Origin: Synechococcus sp. HW_metabat.54 | Lineage (GTDB): Bacteria > Cyanobacteriota > Cyanobacteriia > PCC-6307 > Cyanobiaceae | DNA length: 21,700 nt | Assembly (NCBI GenBank): GCA_018623675.1 | Contig: JAAZVJ010000002.1 | Span: 1 to 21,700, forward strand | Reading direction: 5' to 3' | Shown: one piece after another, positions 15,429 through 21,700 of the stretch | Layout: every line of letters begins with the position of its first letter | How positions within the stretch are numbered: position 1 is the first letter of the stretch | Notes under the pieces: model-generated | Seen by the model: only the letters and a program-made list of their open reading frames with translations | Told to the model about the DNA's origin: nothing | Database searches by the model: none | Made by a program: the position numbers and the translations under genes

Positions 15429-17260
15429 GTGCGGCGCTTCAGCACCCCCAGGCCCTGATCACCTTGGCGGTGCTGGTGCTGGCAGTAGTGCTGTTCATCA
15501 CAGGAGCCCTGGCACCAGAGCTCACCGGATTGCTGAGCGTGGCACTGTTGGTGAGCTCCGGAGTTTTGACGCCGGAACAGGGCCTTGCGGGCTTTGGCAG
15601 CCCTGCCCTGATCACCCTGATGGCGCTGTTCGCCGTCTCCGCAGCCCTGTTTCGCAGCGGAGCACTTGATCGTCTGCGCGAATTGATTGCCTCCGAGCGC
15701 ATCCGCAGCCCCCGGCGCATGGTGGGGCTCTTGGCGCTGGTGGTGGCACCCATTTCTGGTGTTGTGCCCAACACCCCCATCGTGGCGAGTCTGTTGCCAG
15801 TACTGGAAACCTGGTGCCACAAACGCAGGGTTGCTCCATCGCGCATCCTTCTGCCCCTGTCCTTCGCCACCCTCCTGGGCGGCACCCTCACCCTGCTGGG
15901 CAGCTCCGTGAATCTGCTCGCCAGTGACGTGAGTCAACAACTGGGCTACGGCGCCCTGGAGTTGTTCAGCTTTACCGCCATCGGCGTGCCGGTCTGGCTC
16001 GCGGGTTCGGCTTACATGCTTCTGGCACCACGCTTGTTCCTGCCCGATCGCAAGCCACCTGAAGATCAGCTAGGCACCAACCAGGCGCAGATCGGCTATT
16101 TCACCGAAGTCACCATTCCCAGCAACTCCATGCTGGTGGGACAAACCCTCCGCCACAGCCGCCTGCAACGTCGCTTTGATGTGGACGTGCTGGAACTACA
16201 GCGCGGCAACGAGCGCATCCTTCCACCCCTGGCGGACCGTGGGATTGAAGCTGGTGACAGGCTTTTGCTGAGGGTGACGCGCGCCGATCTCTTGCGACTC
16301 CAACAGGAACACACCGTTCAGCTCGCCACCGCATCACGGCCACCCACCAACCCCATGACCCTGGGCAGCGTCGATGGAGGCCTCTTCGGGGAAAGCGATT
16401 CAGGCCAGAAAACAGTGGAGGTCCTGCTTCCAGCAGGCTCCACTCTGGCGGGTGCCAGCTTGCGGGAATTGCGCTTCCGGCAACGCCATAACGCCACCGT
16501 GCTCGCCCTTCGACGTGGTCAGCAAACGGTGCAGGAGCGGCTCGGCCAAGCCGTGCTCCGCGAAGGGGATGTGTTGCTGCTGCAAGCCCCCCTTGATGCC
16601 ATCCGTGGCCTACAGGCCAGCAACGATCTTCTGGTCCTCGACCAACTGGAGAACGACCTCCCCACGGTGCGGCGTAAGCCCCTCGCCATTGCCATCACTC
16701 TGCTGATGCTGCTGGTGCCCTCCGTCACCGCGATTCCCCTGGTGGCGTGTGTGCTGTTTGCCGTGGTGGCACTCGTCCTGGTGGGCTGTCTGCGCCCAGG
16801 GGAAGTTCAACGATCCATCCGCCTGGATGTGATCCTCTTACTGGGGTCACTCTCCAGCTTCAGCGTGGCCCTCAAGGAAAGCGGCCTGGCCAATGCGCTG
16901 GCATCCGACATGGAGCGGCTGCTTGTGCACTGGGATCCCTATTGGGCGCTGATGCTGATCTTTCTGATCACCAATTTGATCACCAGTGTGATGAGCAATG
17001 CCGCATCAGTGGCCCTCCTCATCCCCGTGGCCACCCAGCTTGCAGAGCCCTTGGCGATCCCAGCCCAAGCCCTGCTGTTGGTGGTCTTGTTCGGAGCCAG
17101 CCAGTCGTTTCTCACGCCGATGGGCTACCAAACCAATTTGATGGTGTTCGGTCCTGGGCGTTACAAGTTCCTCGATGTGCCCCGCTACGGCGCCGGGCTC
17201 ACCCTGCTGATGACATTGCTGGTTCCAGCCCTCATCCTTGGCCACTACGGCACCACTTGA
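15416..17260 (+). CDS. SLC13/DASS-type anion permease with two RCK_C (TrkA-C) domains
   Basis: This is a predicted sodium-coupled anion transporter of the divalent-anion:Na+ superfamily, the SAC1-like group often annotated as sulfate permease. The 614-residue protein has about five N-terminal helices (12-205) with the re-entrant-type motif SGVVPNTPIVASLLP. Two tandem RCK_C domains follow (about 225-305 and 330-410, each with a SNSMLVGQTLR or GSTLAGASLREL start and a GD.LLL end), then a second bundle of helices (420-612) with SNAASVALLIP and TPMGYQTNLMVFGPGRYKF. RCK_C domains bind small regulatory ligands in other transporters. The ATG at 15416 overlaps the hflX stop by 13 bases and ktrB follows after three bases. 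Sulfate as substrate is only a guess; chloride, bicarbonate or other anions are not excluded. Confidence 0.88.
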   Translation: MAELSAALQHPQALITLAVLVLAVVLFITGALAPELTGLLSVALLVSSGVLTPEQGLAGFGSPALITLMALFAVSAALFRSGALDRLRELIASERIRSPRRMVGLLALVVAPISGVVPNTPIVASLLPVLETWCHKRRVAPSRILLPLSFATLLGGTLTLLGSSVNLLASDVSQQLGYGALELFSFTAIGVPVWLAGSAYMLLAPRLFLPDRKPPEDQLGTNQAQIGYFTEVTIPSNSMLVGQTLRHSRLQRRFDVDVLELQRGNERILPPLADRGIEAGDRLLLRVTRADLLRLQQEHTVQLATASRPPTNPMTLGSVDGGLFGESDSGQKTVEVLLPAGSTLAGASLRELRFRQRHNATVLALRRGQQTVQERLGQAVLREGDVLLLQAPLDAIRGLQASNDLLVLDQLENDLPTVRRKPLAIAITLLMLLVPSVTAIPLVACVLFAVVALVLVGCLRPGEVQRSIRLDVILLLGSLSSFSVALKESGLANALASDMERLLVHWDPYWALMLIFLITNLITSVMSNAASVALLIPVATQLAEPLAIPAQALLLVVLFGASQSFLTPMGYQTNLMVFGPGRYKFLDVPRYGAGLTLLMTLLVPALILGHYGTT

Positions 17261-17263
17261 TCG

Positions 17264-18667
17264 ATGCCGATTCCTGCCGCTCTTCACCGCACTCAAGCCT
17301 GGTACAGGCGCCTCACGGTGCCCCAATTCACCGTGGTGACAGGTTTTCTGGTGGTAGCAGCAGGCACCCTTGTGCTCGCGACCCCTCTTTGTTCTGGCCC
17401 CGACGTGGGCCTCTGGGAAGCCTTCTTCACCGCCGCCTCGGCCGTCACGGTGACAGGCCTGAGCGTGATTGATGTGGGCCGTGACCTGACGGGCTTTGGC
17501 CAGGGCGTGCTCGCACTGATGATTCTCGTGGGAGGCCTGGGATTAATGGCCATCACCACGTTCCTGCAGGGTTTCGTGGTGCGAGGGACCGCTCTTCGAC
17601 GCCGTCTTGATCGCGGACGCACGCTGGATGAGTTTGGCGTTGGCGGGGTGGGCAGCACCTTCCGAGGGATTGCCCTCACCGCAGCGGTGCTGATTCTTTT
17701 AGGCGCCTTAGTGCTCTATTTCTACGGATTCAGTGATTTGCCTCGGGGAGGCCAGCGGCTTTGGGCATCGCTGTTCCACAGCATCTCGGCCTACAACAAC
17801 GCAGGCTTTGGTCTCTGGCACGACAGCCTTGAGCATTACCGCAACAACAGGGTGGTCAACACCGTTGTGCTGTTGTTGATCGTGCTGGGGGGCCTCGGCT
17901 GGCGCGTGACCAGTGATCTGTGGAGCAATCGCCATCGGCTCAAGCGCCGCAACCTGAGCCTGCATACACGCCTGGTCTTGCGCGCCACCGTGATCCTTGT
18001 GGCCATCGGCACCTTCGGGCTCCTGGTGACCGAAAGCCTGAGCAGAGGCCACACGCTCACAGGATTGGCATGGCCCGAACGCTTGATGAGCTCGCTGTTC
18101 GCATCGATCAGTGCTCGCACTGCAGGCTTCACCACGGTGCCGCTTTCACTCAACAGCGTCTCCGACTCGGGGCTACTGCTGTTGATGACCCTGATGTTCA
18201 TTGGCGCCAGCCCAGGAGGAACAGGCGGCGGGGTTAAAACCACAACCGTGGTGGCGTTGATGGCGGCCACACGCTCCACCCTGCTGGGACGGGAAGAAGT
18301 CGTGATCCGTAACCGTCAGATCACCGACAAAGTGGTGCTCCGCGCCGTGGGCATCACGGTGGCCTCCCTGCTGTTTGTGCTCGGAATGGCCCTGCTGCTG
18401 GCCCTCAGCACCAACATCAACGGCGATGAACCCTTCACCTTCCTCGAGCTTCTGTTCACCTGCATTTCGGCCTTCGCCACCGTGGGACTCGACCTTGGCG
18501 TGACTGAAAATCTCAGCCGTTTCGGCCAACTGGTGCTGGTGGTTGGCATGTTTGTGGGACGGCTTGGGATCCTGCTGCTCCTGAGTGCCATTTGGGAAAC
18601 CCTGAACCGCGAGCGCTCCAATCGTCAGAATCGGATTGGTTTTCCGCGCGATGATCTTTATGTCTGA
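17264..18667 (+). CDS. ktrB: Potassium uptake channel subunit KtrB (Trk/Ktr/HKT family)
   Basis: KtrB is the membrane subunit of the Ktr system, which in cyanobacteria takes up K+ in a Na+-dependent way during osmotic and salt stress. The 467-residue protein repeats the M1-P-M2 channel unit four times. The four filter glycines are all present: VTVTGLS (Gly65), AYNNAGFGL (Gly181), SARTAGFTT (Gly288) and FATVGLDLG (Gly408). The gating loop in the third M2 helix is visible as GASPGGTGGGVKTTT, and the last helix has the family motif GMFVGRLGIL. The gene starts three bases after the SLC13-type permease stop and precedes ktrA by 15 bases, so the three are surely co-transcribed. Confidence 0.95.
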   Translation: MPIPAALHRTQAWYRRLTVPQFTVVTGFLVVAAGTLVLATPLCSGPDVGLWEAFFTAASAVTVTGLSVIDVGRDLTGFGQGVLALMILVGGLGLMAITTFLQGFVVRGTALRRRLDRGRTLDEFGVGGVGSTFRGIALTAAVLILLGALVLYFYGFSDLPRGGQRLWASLFHSISAYNNAGFGLWHDSLEHYRNNRVVNTVVLLLIVLGGLGWRVTSDLWSNRHRLKRRNLSLHTRLVLRATVILVAIGTFGLLVTESLSRGHTLTGLAWPERLMSSLFASISARTAGFTTVPLSLNSVSDSGLLLLMTLMFIGASPGGTGGGVKTTTVVALMAATRSTLLGREEVVIRNRQITDKVVLRAVGITVASLLFVLGMALLLALSTNINGDEPFTFLELLFTCISAFATVGLDLGVTENLSRFGQLVLVVGMFVGRLGILLLLSAIWETLNRERSNRQNRIGFPRDDLYV

Positions 18668-18682
18668 GCTGGAGCGACGGGC

Positions 18683-19387
18683 ATGAGGGAGTGGTGGAAC
18701 TGGTCTCCCAGCCAAGGCGAGCAACTACAAAGCTTCGGGATCATTGGTGTGGGCCGCTTTGGCACCGCTGTGTGCCAGCAGCTCGTTGAAAACGGCGCTG
18801 AGGTGCTGGCGGTGGATCGCTCCTCCCGGGCGATCGAAGAACTTCGCCAGCAGTTGCCATCCGTCGAAGCCAGGGTGGTGGACTGCACCGATGAGGAATC
18901 ACTGCGGGAAGCTGGCATCCTCGACATGGACACCGTGGTGGTGGCGATCAGCGAACCGATCGAGGCGAGCATCACCGCAACCCTGATTGCCAAAGACAGT
19001 GACGGCACCCGCGTCCGGCGCGTGATCGCACGAGCCACGAGCGACCTCCACGAAAAAATGCTCAAACGGGTGGGAGCCGATCGGGTTGTTTTCCCATCCC
19101 GCATGCAGGGAGAACGCCTCGGGCTTGAGCTGGTGCGGCCCAACCTGATGGAGCGCCTCGAACTCGATGAACGCCATTGCATCGAGGAAATCAAAGTGCC
19201 CAGCCGCTTCGTGGGGCGCTCCTTGCGGGATCTCAACCTGCGCAAAAACTTCCGGGTGAACGTGCTGGCTGCAGGACCTGCCAAAGAGCTGACGGTGAAC
19301 CCCCCTGCCTCCCACATGCTCGTGGAAGGCAATGTGCTCGTGGTGATGGGCCTGATCGACGACCTGCAGAACCTGCCTAGGGACTGA
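18683..19387 (+). CDS. ktrA: Potassium uptake regulatory subunit KtrA (RCK domain protein)
   Basis: KtrA forms an octameric cytosolic ring under KtrB and controls gating through ATP/ADP or NAD(H) binding. The 234-residue product has the Rossmann RCK_N domain with GVGRFG (22-27) after the first strand, an acidic residue, Asp45, at the end of strand two (EVLAVDRS), then VDCTDEESLREAGI and HEKMLKRVGADRVVFPS. An RCK_C domain (about 155-230) follows. ATG at 18683 is preceded by GGAGCGACGG, an acceptable ribosome site. The N-terminal dozen residues (MREWWNWSPS) are an unusual aromatic lead before the fold. Cyanobacteria often have a third subunit, KtrE; I see no gene for it here. Confidence 0.94.
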   Translation: MREWWNWSPSQGEQLQSFGIIGVGRFGTAVCQQLVENGAEVLAVDRSSRAIEELRQQLPSVEARVVDCTDEESLREAGILDMDTVVVAISEPIEASITATLIAKDSDGTRVRRVIARATSDLHEKMLKRVGADRVVFPSRMQGERLGLELVRPNLMERLELDERHCIEEIKVPSRFVGRSLRDLNLRKNFRVNVLAAGPAKELTVNPPASHMLVEGNVLVVMGLIDDLQNLPRD

Positions 19388-19391
19388 TCGG

Positions 19392-20552
19392 ATGCACGTT
19401 CTGGGCCTGATGAGCGGCACCAGCGCAGACGGTGTTGATGCCATTTTGGCCCGCTTCAAGGGCTCCCCTCGTCGGCCCGAATGGGAGCTGATCAGCAGCA
19501 GTTCAATGCCCTATCCCACTGCTCTTCAGGAGCAGATCGTGGCGATCGGCCAAGGGCAGCCGCAGCCTTCAGAAGCCTTGCTGAATCTTGCGGAAGAGAT
19601 CACTGAAATCCATGCGGAGGCCGCTCAAAGCTGCGATCCCAGAAGCCTGGCAACCCTGGTGGGCTGCCATGGTCAAACCCTTTGGCATCGGCCACCCAAC
19701 CAAGACCCCACGGGCCATCGGCTCCGAGGGGCCAGTTGGCAACTTCTCCAAGCGCCCCTCCTGGCAACGTTGCTGAATCGATCCGTCGTGCATGACTTCC
19801 GTGCCGCGGATCTAGCCCTGGGTGGTCAAGGCGCACCTCTGGTGCCCATGGCCGATGCCGCGTTAGTGGGGCCGGCACCTGGCTGGAGAGCCCTGCTCAA
19901 CTTGGGCGGCATTGCCAACCTCACGCTCATCCCGCCAGCGCAGGGACCTGATCGTGGAGCCGACGTACGCGGCTGGGACTGCGGGCCAGCCAACACCCTG
20001 ATTGATTTGGCTGTGGGGCATTTCAGCGGTGGCAGCGAGCGGTTTGATCTCAACGGCAGGCGAGCCGCGGCCGGCCATGTTTGCGAAGAGGTGCTTACGC
20101 AATGGCTGCAAGAGCCCTACTTCCAACAAGCACCACCGAAATCCACGGGCCGTGAATGGTTTGGGCAAGACAACCTCCACGCTCGCCTGGCGCAGCTCGA
20201 GGGACAACGAGCTGACGACTGCATCGCCACCCTGACGGCCTTCACCGCAGCGGTCGTCGCCCAGGACTTGGATCAACTCCACAGGCATGATCTGCCCCGC
20301 CCACTGGAACTGGTGGTTGCCGGTGGAGGTTGCCGGAATCTTGAATTGATGCGGCAACTGCAGCAGCGCTGTCGCGGAGTCCGCGTCCGCAAGAGCGACA
20401 CCCTTGGGCTCCCCGCCGAAAGCAGAGAAGCCCTCGTCTTCGCGCTACTCGCCTGGTGGCATCACCGGCAGGTACCGGGCAACGCCCCCGCGGTCACGGG
20501 CGCATCAAGGGCGTGCGTGCTGGGTACCCGCGTGGATCCACCGCGCCGTTAG
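19392..20552 (+). CDS. anmK: Anhydro-N-acetylmuramic acid kinase
   Basis: AnmK converts 1,6-anhydro-N-acetylmuramic acid to N-acetylmuramic acid 6-phosphate, the entry step of cell-wall recycling. The 386-residue length is usual. Motifs are the N-terminal GLMSGTSADGVDA (5-17, ATP phosphate site), GCHGQTLWHRP, VVHDFRAADLALGGQGAPLVP, LLNLGGIANLT, WDCGPANTLID with the catalytic Asp, FDLNGRRA and the late VVAGGGCRN. It starts four bases after the ktrA stop and is the last gene of the plus-strand run. The stop lies only three bases from the stop of the opposing regulator gene, and no terminator fits between them. The link to ion transport is not obvious. Confidence 0.95.
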   Translation: MHVLGLMSGTSADGVDAILARFKGSPRRPEWELISSSSMPYPTALQEQIVAIGQGQPQPSEALLNLAEEITEIHAEAAQSCDPRSLATLVGCHGQTLWHRPPNQDPTGHRLRGASWQLLQAPLLATLLNRSVVHDFRAADLALGGQGAPLVPMADAALVGPAPGWRALLNLGGIANLTLIPPAQGPDRGADVRGWDCGPANTLIDLAVGHFSGGSERFDLNGRRAAAGHVCEEVLTQWLQEPYFQQAPPKSTGREWFGQDNLHARLAQLEGQRADDCIATLTAFTAAVVAQDLDQLHRHDLPRPLELVVAGGGCRNLELMRQLQQRCRGVRVRKSDTLGLPAESREALVFALLAWWHHRQVPGNAPAVTGASRACVLGTRVDPPRR

Positions 20553-20555
20553 CAC

Positions 20556-20915
20556 TCAGGGGCGATAGAGACGCAAGCGACGTGGGGCACCCCGCAGCCG
20601 CCTCGGGGGCTGCGATTCCAGTTCTGCTCGAATCTGGTCTGCGTTGCGAGGTTGGGCCGGGGCTGCGGATGACATGGGCGGAGCCAAAGGCTGTGATGGA
20701 GGCGCAGGAGCAGCGGCCTGGGGAACGGGGGGCTGAGCTAACCCCTGCTCCATCCGTTGCAGCCCCTGCTGAATCAACACCTTGGCCATGTTGCTGACCG
20801 TGCGTGATTCCTGCTCGGCCAAAGCAGCCAGACGCTCACAGAGGTCTTCAGGCAGCACGACCTGAATCCGAGGGGACTTCGGCTTCCCACTGGATGAGGT
20901 TTGGCGAGTGGCCAT
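20556..20915 (-). CDS. Ribbon-helix-helix (CopG-like) DNA-binding protein with Pro/Ala-rich tail
   Basis: From the ATG at 20915 the product is 119 residues. Residues about 15-50 fit a ribbon-helix-helix fold: a beta-strand with alternating hydrophobics (PRIQVVLPEDL), helix one (CERLAALAEQE), a turn (SRTVSN) and helix two (MAKVLIQQGLQRM). Such proteins bind DNA as dimers through the strand pair and usually act as small repressors or antitoxins. The rest (55-100) is a low-complexity Pro/Ala/Gln region, and the end is basic (RRLRGAPRRLRLYRP). An upstream extension of the frame to 21002 is less likely. It faces anmK tail to tail and is divergent from a small basic protein; palindromes in the shared upstream region make autoregulation plausible. 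Confidence 0.8.
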   Translation of the reverse strand: MATRQTSSSGKPKSPRIQVVLPEDLCERLAALAEQESRTVSNMAKVLIQQGLQRMEQGLAQPPVPQAAAPAPPSQPLAPPMSSAAPAQPRNADQIRAELESQPPRRLRGAPRRLRLYRP

Positions 20916-21026
20916 GCCCCTACGAGCGTCAGAGCTACTGAAAAGTGTAGTCAGATGCGCAAGGATAGTATCCAGCACTATGCTGTGGGCACGCTTCAGC
21001 ACTCAGCTCACCCATCCGGAGAGCCC
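20916..21026. promoter_or_regulatory. Divergent promoter region with short palindromes
   Basis: This 111-base gap separates the ribbon-helix-helix gene from the divergent small protein gene. It contains GGATAGTATCC (20963-20973), a perfect inverted repeat with one central base, directly joined to CAGCACTATGCTG (20973-20985), arms of five with three central bases. Within them ATAGT and ACTAT form a further inverted pair with a seven-base spacer. Ribbon-helix-helix dimers bind sites of this size. TAGTAT inside the first palindrome could serve as a -10 element, but no matching -35 is clear. Confidence 0.35.
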
Positions 21027-21392
21027 ATGCCCCGATCCGCCAGCCAGACCTCCCGTTCCACAGGGATCACCGCAGCCAACGGCAAGGCCTCACCCGAACT
21101 GCCGCAAACCCCAAAAGCACCACCACGCCGGCGCGCTTCACGCACACGCAGCAGCCGGCCTCGCAGTCAAGACAACAGCGATGTCCTTGTCTCTGCAGTG
21201 ATCAGCACCTACTTGCTGACGCACCTGCACCATGTGCTGCAACGGGCCGAATTTGGCGCAGAGCAGGAGGGTCGCCAGTCTCAGGCTGCCAACTACGCAC
21301 AACTGCGCAAAGTGCTCTGCATGGATGCACGCAGCATGGAAGACGCTTCGGCCTCAGGCCTGCGCGATTCCGATCTCGACCGCGCTGCTTAA
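21027..21392 (+). CDS. Small basic protein, function unknown
   Basis: I do not recognise a family. From the ATG at 21027, preceded by GGAGAG, the product is 121 residues. The first half (1-50) is low complexity, rich in Ser, Thr, Pro and Arg, and ends in a strongly basic stretch (PPRRRASRTRSSRPRSQ) that is probably disordered and could bind nucleic acid. The second half (about 52-110) looks like a small helical domain: SDVLVSAVISTYLLTHLHHVL, then QRAEFGAEQEGRQS and NYAQLRKVLCMDARSM. There is no signal peptide; the hydrophobic stretch contains three His and is more likely a buried helix than a membrane segment. It is divergent from the ribbon-helix-helix gene and may share its regulation. Confidence 0.65.
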   Translation: MPRSASQTSRSTGITAANGKASPELPQTPKAPPRRRASRTRSSRPRSQDNSDVLVSAVISTYLLTHLHHVLQRAEFGAEQEGRQSQAANYAQLRKVLCMDARSMEDASASGLRDSDLDRAA

Positions 21393-21510
21393 ACGGCGCC
21401 GCTTCAACCGCGCCTCAAGAACAACGTTCACGCATGGCCGCAGAACGCAACAGCTGCGGCCCAATGCAGCAAGCCGTGGATAGCTTTAAAGCGATGCTGC
21501 ATCCCTCACC

Positions 21511-21700
21511 ATGAGCAACGCCGCTGAGCTCTACCAACGGATCGAGAGTGATCACACACTCACCAATGGGCTATTCCGGCAAGCTCTGCAGAACCCCTCT
21601 GGTGCGATCGCCGCGATCTGCGAACTCGGCCAAACCATGGGGCTACCCGTCACTGCCGAGGAAGTGAAGACCCATATCGCAAGCCTCGACGATGACCTCA
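21511..21700 (+). CDS. Nif11-like protein, 5' part
   Basis: The gene runs off the right edge; 63 full codons are present. The product begins MSNAAELYQRIESDHTL and continues with a pattern like Nif11 domains: an N-terminal helix, a short middle helix (NPSGAIAAICELG) and a TAEEVKTHI segment, with SLDDDL at the edge. In picocyanobacteria Nif11-type sequences occur both as stand-alone small proteins and as leader peptides of ribosomally made peptides such as prochlorosins, where a Gly-Gly cleavage site follows a position like SLDDDL. The visible part cannot tell which applies. No typical strong ribosome site is seen upstream. The 118 bases before it (21393-21510) hold no other gene that I can support. 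Confidence 0.6.
   Translation, partial: MSNAAELYQRIESDHTLTNGLFRQALQNPSGAIAAICELGQTMGLPVTAEEVKTHIASLDDDL

Noticed and set aside
15242..15940. Gln/His-rich open frame antisense to hflX and the anion permease
   Set aside because: The composition is the mirror of Leu-rich membrane helices on the plus strand, and it spans the junction of two real genes.
11683..17260. Sulfate-assimilation island (cysH with the SLC13-type permease)
   Set aside because: The genes are on opposite strands, about 3 kb apart, in different operons with unrelated members, and no other sulfate genes are near.
20556..21392. Toxin-antitoxin module (ribbon-helix-helix protein plus small protein)
   Set aside because: The genes are divergent rather than one operon, the regulator is longer than usual antitoxins with a long low-complexity tail, and the partner shows no toxin-family feature.
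21604..21611. HIP1 octamer GCGATCGC as a repeat marker of the genome
   Set aside because: I noticed only this copy by eye in the whole window, so it is not evidence of the HIP1 enrichment seen in many freshwater cyanobacteria.

Overview
The window looks like a piece of the core chromosome of a marine picocyanobacterium of the Synechococcus/Cyanobium group. The evidence is GC-rich, tightly packed genes and several cyanobacterial gene forms: RarA fused to an extra C-terminal domain, HflX with a long N-terminal extension, a DUF1400-type secreted protein, KtrAB-type potassium uptake and a Nif11-like protein. The assignment comes from recalled family knowledge, not a search. I see no rRNA, tRNA, CRISPR array, insertion sequence or prophage.

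Layout. (1) Bases 1-1198 hold the 3' part of a phosphoglucomutase gene (+), closed by a strong hairpin terminator. (2) Bases 1261-6134 (-) are a three-gene efflux operon: lipoprotein membrane-fusion protein, RND permease, and a small two-helix membrane protein coupled to the permease by a TGATG overlap. (3) Bases 6224-8458 (+) encode the RarA fusion. (4) Bases 8510-9133 (-) encode a secreted DUF1400-like protein ending in its own terminator. (5) Bases 9332-11013 hold a pilin-like protein and a phosphopantetheinyl transferase (-), with peroxiredoxin Q (+) overlapping the 5' end of the transferase. (6) Bases 10991-12441 (-) carry coaX and cysH. (7) Bases 12511-20552 (+) are a dense six-gene run: NDH-2, hflX, an SLC13-type carrier with two RCK_C domains, ktrB, ktrA and anmK. 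(8) Bases 20556-21700 carry a ribbon-helix-helix regulator (-), a divergent basic small protein (+) and the start of a Nif11-like gene.

How genes may work together. The efflux genes form the inner-membrane and periplasmic part of a tripartite pump whose outer-membrane channel is not encoded here. KtrB and KtrA should form a K+ uptake channel gated by nucleotide binding. The neighbouring carrier has the same type of regulatory C-domains, so this block looks like a nucleotide-responsive ion-transport unit, transcribed behind an NADH dehydrogenase.

No clearly new defence or mobile system is visible. The best leads are departures from family rules: an RND pump lacking the TM10 lysine and carrying an extra hydrophobic insert, a CoaX lacking its first catalytic aspartate, the uncharacterised small membrane partner of the pump, and the six-gene operon.
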